A stretch of 8,531 nucleotides of DNA. It comes from Aquificaceae bacterium (GTDB taxonomy: Bacteria; Aquificota; Aquificia; Aquificales; Aquificaceae). The stretch's first letter is position 1, and every line of letters begins with the position of its first letter. Below the pieces are notes generated by a model. It worked only from the letters and a program-made list of their open reading frames with translations, was not told the origin of the DNA and searched no databases. Both the position numbers and the translations under genes were made by a program. The stretch lies in assembly GCA_015490215.1 (NCBI GenBank), contig WFYH01000029.1, forward strand, positions 1 to 8,531, read 5' to 3'. Below are positions 6,654 to 8,531 of this stretch, in pieces.

Positions 6654-6659
6654 TTTCAA

Positions 6660-6664
6660 CCTCC
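6660..6664 (-). promoter_or_regulatory. ribosome-binding site that sets the rpmE start
   Basis: GGAGG on the minus strand lies 6 nt before the ATG at 6653-6651. It falls within codons 4-5 of the longer candidate frame, which shows that the shorter, family-typical L31 start is used. Confidence 0.85.
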
Positions 6665-6676
6665 GGAGAGCCAAAT

Positions 6677-6682
6677 ATTATA
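6677..6682 (-). promoter_or_regulatory. candidate internal -10 element for rpmE-prfA
   Basis: A perfect TATAAT on the minus strand directly follows the rho stop codon (GCA TAG TATAAT). Transcription from it would start near 6670 and give rpmE a leader of about 17 nt holding the GGAGG. No convincing -35 is visible at 16-18 bp (best TCCTCA/TTCCTC) and there is no TG extension, so activity is uncertain. It could let rpmE and prfA be expressed independently of rho. Confidence 0.4.
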
Positions 6683-7969
6683 CTATGCGTTCATAGCCTT
6701 GAGGAACTCCGCGTTGGTCTTAAAGCGCTTGAGCTTGTCAAGGAGAAACTCCATAGCTTCTACGGGATCCATGGTAGCCAAGAACTTTCTCAAGACCCAC
6801 ATCCTCTGAAGTTCCCAGTCCTCTACCAGAAGCTCTTCCTTTCTGGTTCCGGATTTTTCTATGTTTATGGCGGGGAAGACACGCCTCTCCATAAGCCTTC
6901 TGTCGAGGTGTATTTCCATGTTACCCGTTCCCTTGAACTCCTCGTAGATAACATCGTCCATACGGGAACCCGTCTCTATAAGGGCGGTAGCTATTATGGT
7001 AAGGGACCCGCCCTCTTCTATGTTCCTCGCCGCTCCGAAGAACTTCTTGGGTCTCTGCAGGGCGGTCGCTTCTATACCACCCGATAGAACCCTTCCCGTG
7101 GGAGGAGTAACGGCGTTTGAGGCTCTTGCAAAGCGGGTCATAGAGTCAAGGAGTATGGCAACGTCCCTTCCGAGTTCCACCATCCTTTTGGCTTTCTCTA
7201 TAACCAGCTCGGCAACCTGCATGTGGCGCTCGGGGGGTTCATCAAAGGTTGAGGCTATAACCTCCGCACCGTCGCCCACTATCCTGCGCATTTCGGTGAC
7301 TTCCTCGGGTCTCTCGTCTATGAGGAGGATTATCAGATACACCTCGGGGTGATTTTGAATGAGGGCACGGGATATCTTCTGCAGAAGGACCGTCTTTCCC
7401 GCCTTCGGAGGAGCCACTATCAGACCCCTTTGACCTTTTCCTATGGGGGCAACGAGGCTTATTACCCTCGTGGAAAGCTCCCTCGGGTCGTATTCAAGGT
7501 TGAATCTCTCGGTGGGGTGGTAGGGGGTGAGCTTATCAAAGGTAGGGCGGGATCTGAGGACCTCGGGATCTGCGGGAAGTCCGTTCACCGCCTCCATCTT
7601 TATGAGTGCTTTATACTTTTCGCCTTCCTTGGGGAGACGGGCAAAACCCACTATGGTGTCTCCGGTCCTTAGCCCGAACTTCTTTATCTGGGACGGAGCT
7701 ACGTAGACGTCCTCCCAGCTGGGCATGTAGTTGTTTTGGGCGCTCCTCATAAAGCCGTAGCCTTCGGGGAGTATCTCAAGGACACCTTTAACAAAAACCA
7801 GACCTCCGTCCTTGGCTTGAGCTTCCAAGATCCGCTCAATAAGTTCTTCCTTCTTAAGCCCCGTGGTTCTTGTCAGACCCAGATCCTTGCCGAGCTTCTG
7901 AAGCTCGTGGAGGGTCATCTTCTTTAACTCTTCCAAAGTGTAGAGTTTTTTTTCTTGAAGTTCCTGCAT
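6683..7969 (-). CDS. rho: transcription termination factor Rho
   Basis: Rho is a hexameric RNA-dependent ATPase that translocates on nascent RNA and stops RNA polymerase. The 428-residue protein is close to E. coli length (419). It has an N-terminal helical Rho_N domain (about 8-50), a cold-shock-like RNA-binding domain with the RNP block EGYGFMRS (69-76) and [20 protein letters not shown] (about 87-106), and the ATPase core. The core shows Walker A APPKAGKT (186-193), the [13 protein letters not shown] block (215-227), [11 protein letters not shown] (273-283), the Q-loop region TGRVLSGG (291-298) and the R-loop [19 protein letters not shown] (312-330). There is no large insertion between the RNA-binding domain and the core, unlike in Actinobacteria. 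The start ATG has GGAGG at 7979-7975, 5 nt upstream, and lies 14 bp after mnmE. The stop is TAG. Confidence 0.98.
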   Translation of the reverse strand: MQELQEKKLYTLEELKKMTLHELQKLGKDLGLTRTTGLKKEELIERILEAQAKDGGLVFVKGVLEILPEGYGFMRSAQNNYMPSWEDVYVAPSQIKKFGLRTGDTIVGFARLPKEGEKYKALIKMEAVNGLPADPEVLRSRPTFDKLTPYHPTERFNLEYDPRELSTRVISLVAPIGKGQRGLIVAPPKAGKTVLLQKISRALIQNHPEVYLIILLIDERPEEVTEMRRIVGDGAEVIASTFDEPPERHMQVAELVIEKAKRMVELGRDVAILLDSMTRFARASNAVTPPTGRVLSGGIEATALQRPKKFFGAARNIEEGGSLTIIATALIETGSRMDDVIYEEFKGTGNMEIHLDRRLMERRVFPAINIEKSGTRKEELLVEDWELQRMWVLRKFLATMDPVEAMEFLLDKLKRFKTNAEFLKAMNA

Positions 7970-7983
7970 GACTTCCTCCCGAT

Positions 7984-8531
7984 CTATTTTCCTATACAGA
8001 ATCTTGAGAAGATGTTCCCGAGAATATCCTCGGTGGTAACCGCACCAACAATTTCACCCAAGTAATCCGCCGCTTCTCTTATATCAAGCATGGCTATCTC
8101 CGGACTGATATCCTCCTTAGAGTAGGCTTCCTTGAACCTCTCAAGAACCTCCTTAGCCTTTTCAAGGAGCTGTTTGTGTCTGACCGATACATATATGTTT
8201 AAGCCCTCTTGAACCGTAGCACCTACCTTTTTAAGGATTTCCTCTTCAAGATTTTTTAAACCTTCTCCGGTGAGTGCACTGACTTTTATTATAGAATGAC
8301 CTTCAAATTTTTCAAGAGGGATTTTAACCCCCAAGTCCACCTTATTCACCGCCACTATCAAATCCTTACCTTTAACCCTCTCAAAAAGCTCTTCGTCCTC
8401 CGAAGACAGTTCCTTTGAACCGTCCACCACGAAGAGAACCACATCCGCCTCTTCTATCTTTTTCAAGGTTCTCTCAACACCTATCCTTTCAACGGGGTCG
8501 GTAGCCTCCCTTATCCCCGCTGTGTCCACGA
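7984..8531 (-). CDS. mnmE: tRNA modification GTPase MnmE, C-terminal part (5' end cut by window edge)
   Basis: MnmE (TrmE) works with MnmG to modify the wobble uridine of certain tRNAs (the xm5U34 pathway) and uses a K+-stimulated G domain. Only 181 residues plus a partial codon are visible, beginning at the G3 motif Asp-Thr-Ala-Gly (visible residues 2-5). G4 is Asn-Lys-Val-Asp (62-65) and G5 Ser-Ala-Leu-Thr-Gly-Glu-Gly (84-90). The C-terminal helical domain follows and ends in the family signature Phe-Cys-Ile-Gly-Lys (177-181), whose cysteine is conserved. The valine GTG at 8529-8527 is internal to the G domain and not a start; a family member has about 450-460 residues, so more than half lies beyond the right edge. 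It ends in TAG 14 bp before rho and appears to be cotranscribed with it. Confidence 0.96.
   Translation of the reverse strand, partial: VDTAGIREATDPVERIGVERTLKKIEEADVVLFVVDGSKELSSEDEELFERVKGKDLIVAVNKVDLGVKIPLEKFEGHSIIKVSALTGEGLKNLEEEILKKVGATVQEGLNIYVSVRHKQLLEKAKEVLERFKEAYSKEDISPEIAMLDIREAADYLGEIVGAVTTEDILGNIFSRFCIGK

Noticed and set aside
6661..6668. 8-bp palindrome CTCCGGAG over the rpmE ribosome-binding site, as a regulatory hairpin
   Set aside because: It has no loop and does not extend, so it cannot fold as a hairpin in one RNA; it is most simply a by-product of the GGAGG.
6654..6674. Seven-residue N-terminal extension of L31 (MALRRLK)
   Set aside because: It covers the GGAGG that serves the family-typical MKKGIHPE start, and zinc cysteines fall at canonical positions only from the shorter start.
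603..6770. Seven GGATCC hexamers (near 604, 1095, 1632, 2632, 5883, 6131, 6765), about three times the random expectation
   Set aside because: Sites are scattered in coding sequence, mostly in different genes and contexts, and are explained by codon preference in a small sample; no spacing or clustering pattern.
6996..7672. Long plus-strand open frames opposite rho
   Set aside because: They are shadows of the strongly conserved rho reading frame and have no ribosome-binding site or recognisable motif.
880..8170. Recurrent CTCAAGGAG/TTCAAGGAG-like words across the window, as a possible dispersed repeat or uptake motif
   Set aside because: They differ in flanks and strand context and arise from common Leu, Lys, Glu and Leu-Leu codon choices; no extended consensus.
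8527..8529. GTG as a start codon for the right-hand GTPase
   Set aside because: It encodes the valine just before the G3 motif Asp-Thr-Ala-Gly of MnmE; the G1/G2 motifs and N-terminal domain must lie off the window.

Overview
The window looks like a chromosomal housekeeping segment of a thermophilic bacterium, most likely in or near the Aquificaceae (Aquifex/Hydrogenobacter/Thermocrinis group). The reasons are proteins rich in Lys and Glu, heavy use of AGG/AGA and ATA codons, very tight packing with overlapping genes, and a mixture of genes I associate with that group. The placement is an inference from style and protein sequence, not from a search. I see no rRNA, tRNA, insertion sequence, CRISPR array, phage or toxin-antitoxin signature. 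Nearly every base is coding; the longest non-coding gap is 49 bp.

There are three transcription units. (1) Minus strand, 3689 down to 1: dnaN (sliding clamp), a small very basic exported protein of unknown function, a LOG-family phosphoribohydrolase, sbcD (Mre11-type nuclease subunit) and a HIT-family nucleotide phosphorylase/hydrolase that runs off the left edge. (2) Plus strand, 3739 to 5374: minC, minD, minE, the complete division-site placement system. It is divergent from dnaN and shares a 49-bp promoter region with it. (3) Minus strand, 8531 down to 5371: mnmE (3' part only), rho, rpmE and prfA, covering tRNA modification, transcription termination, ribosomal protein L31 and peptide-chain release factor 1. 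minE and prfA converge and share 4 bp at their stop codons, with no room for a conventional terminator.

Functionally the genes fall into replication/repair and nucleotide housekeeping (dnaN, sbcD, LOG, HIT), division-site selection (minCDE) and gene-expression machinery (mnmE, rho, rpmE, prfA). I did not find a convincing undescribed multi-gene system. The points most worth a second look are: the 78-residue polycationic exported protein behind dnaN; the AT-rich -10 element that can be read on both strands between dnaN and minC and would make minC nearly leaderless; an in-frame 18-bp imperfect repeat encoding the adjacent membrane-targeting helices of MinD and MinE; the interlocked minE/prfA stop codons inside a small inverted repeat; and a high share of UAG stops, including that of prfA itself.
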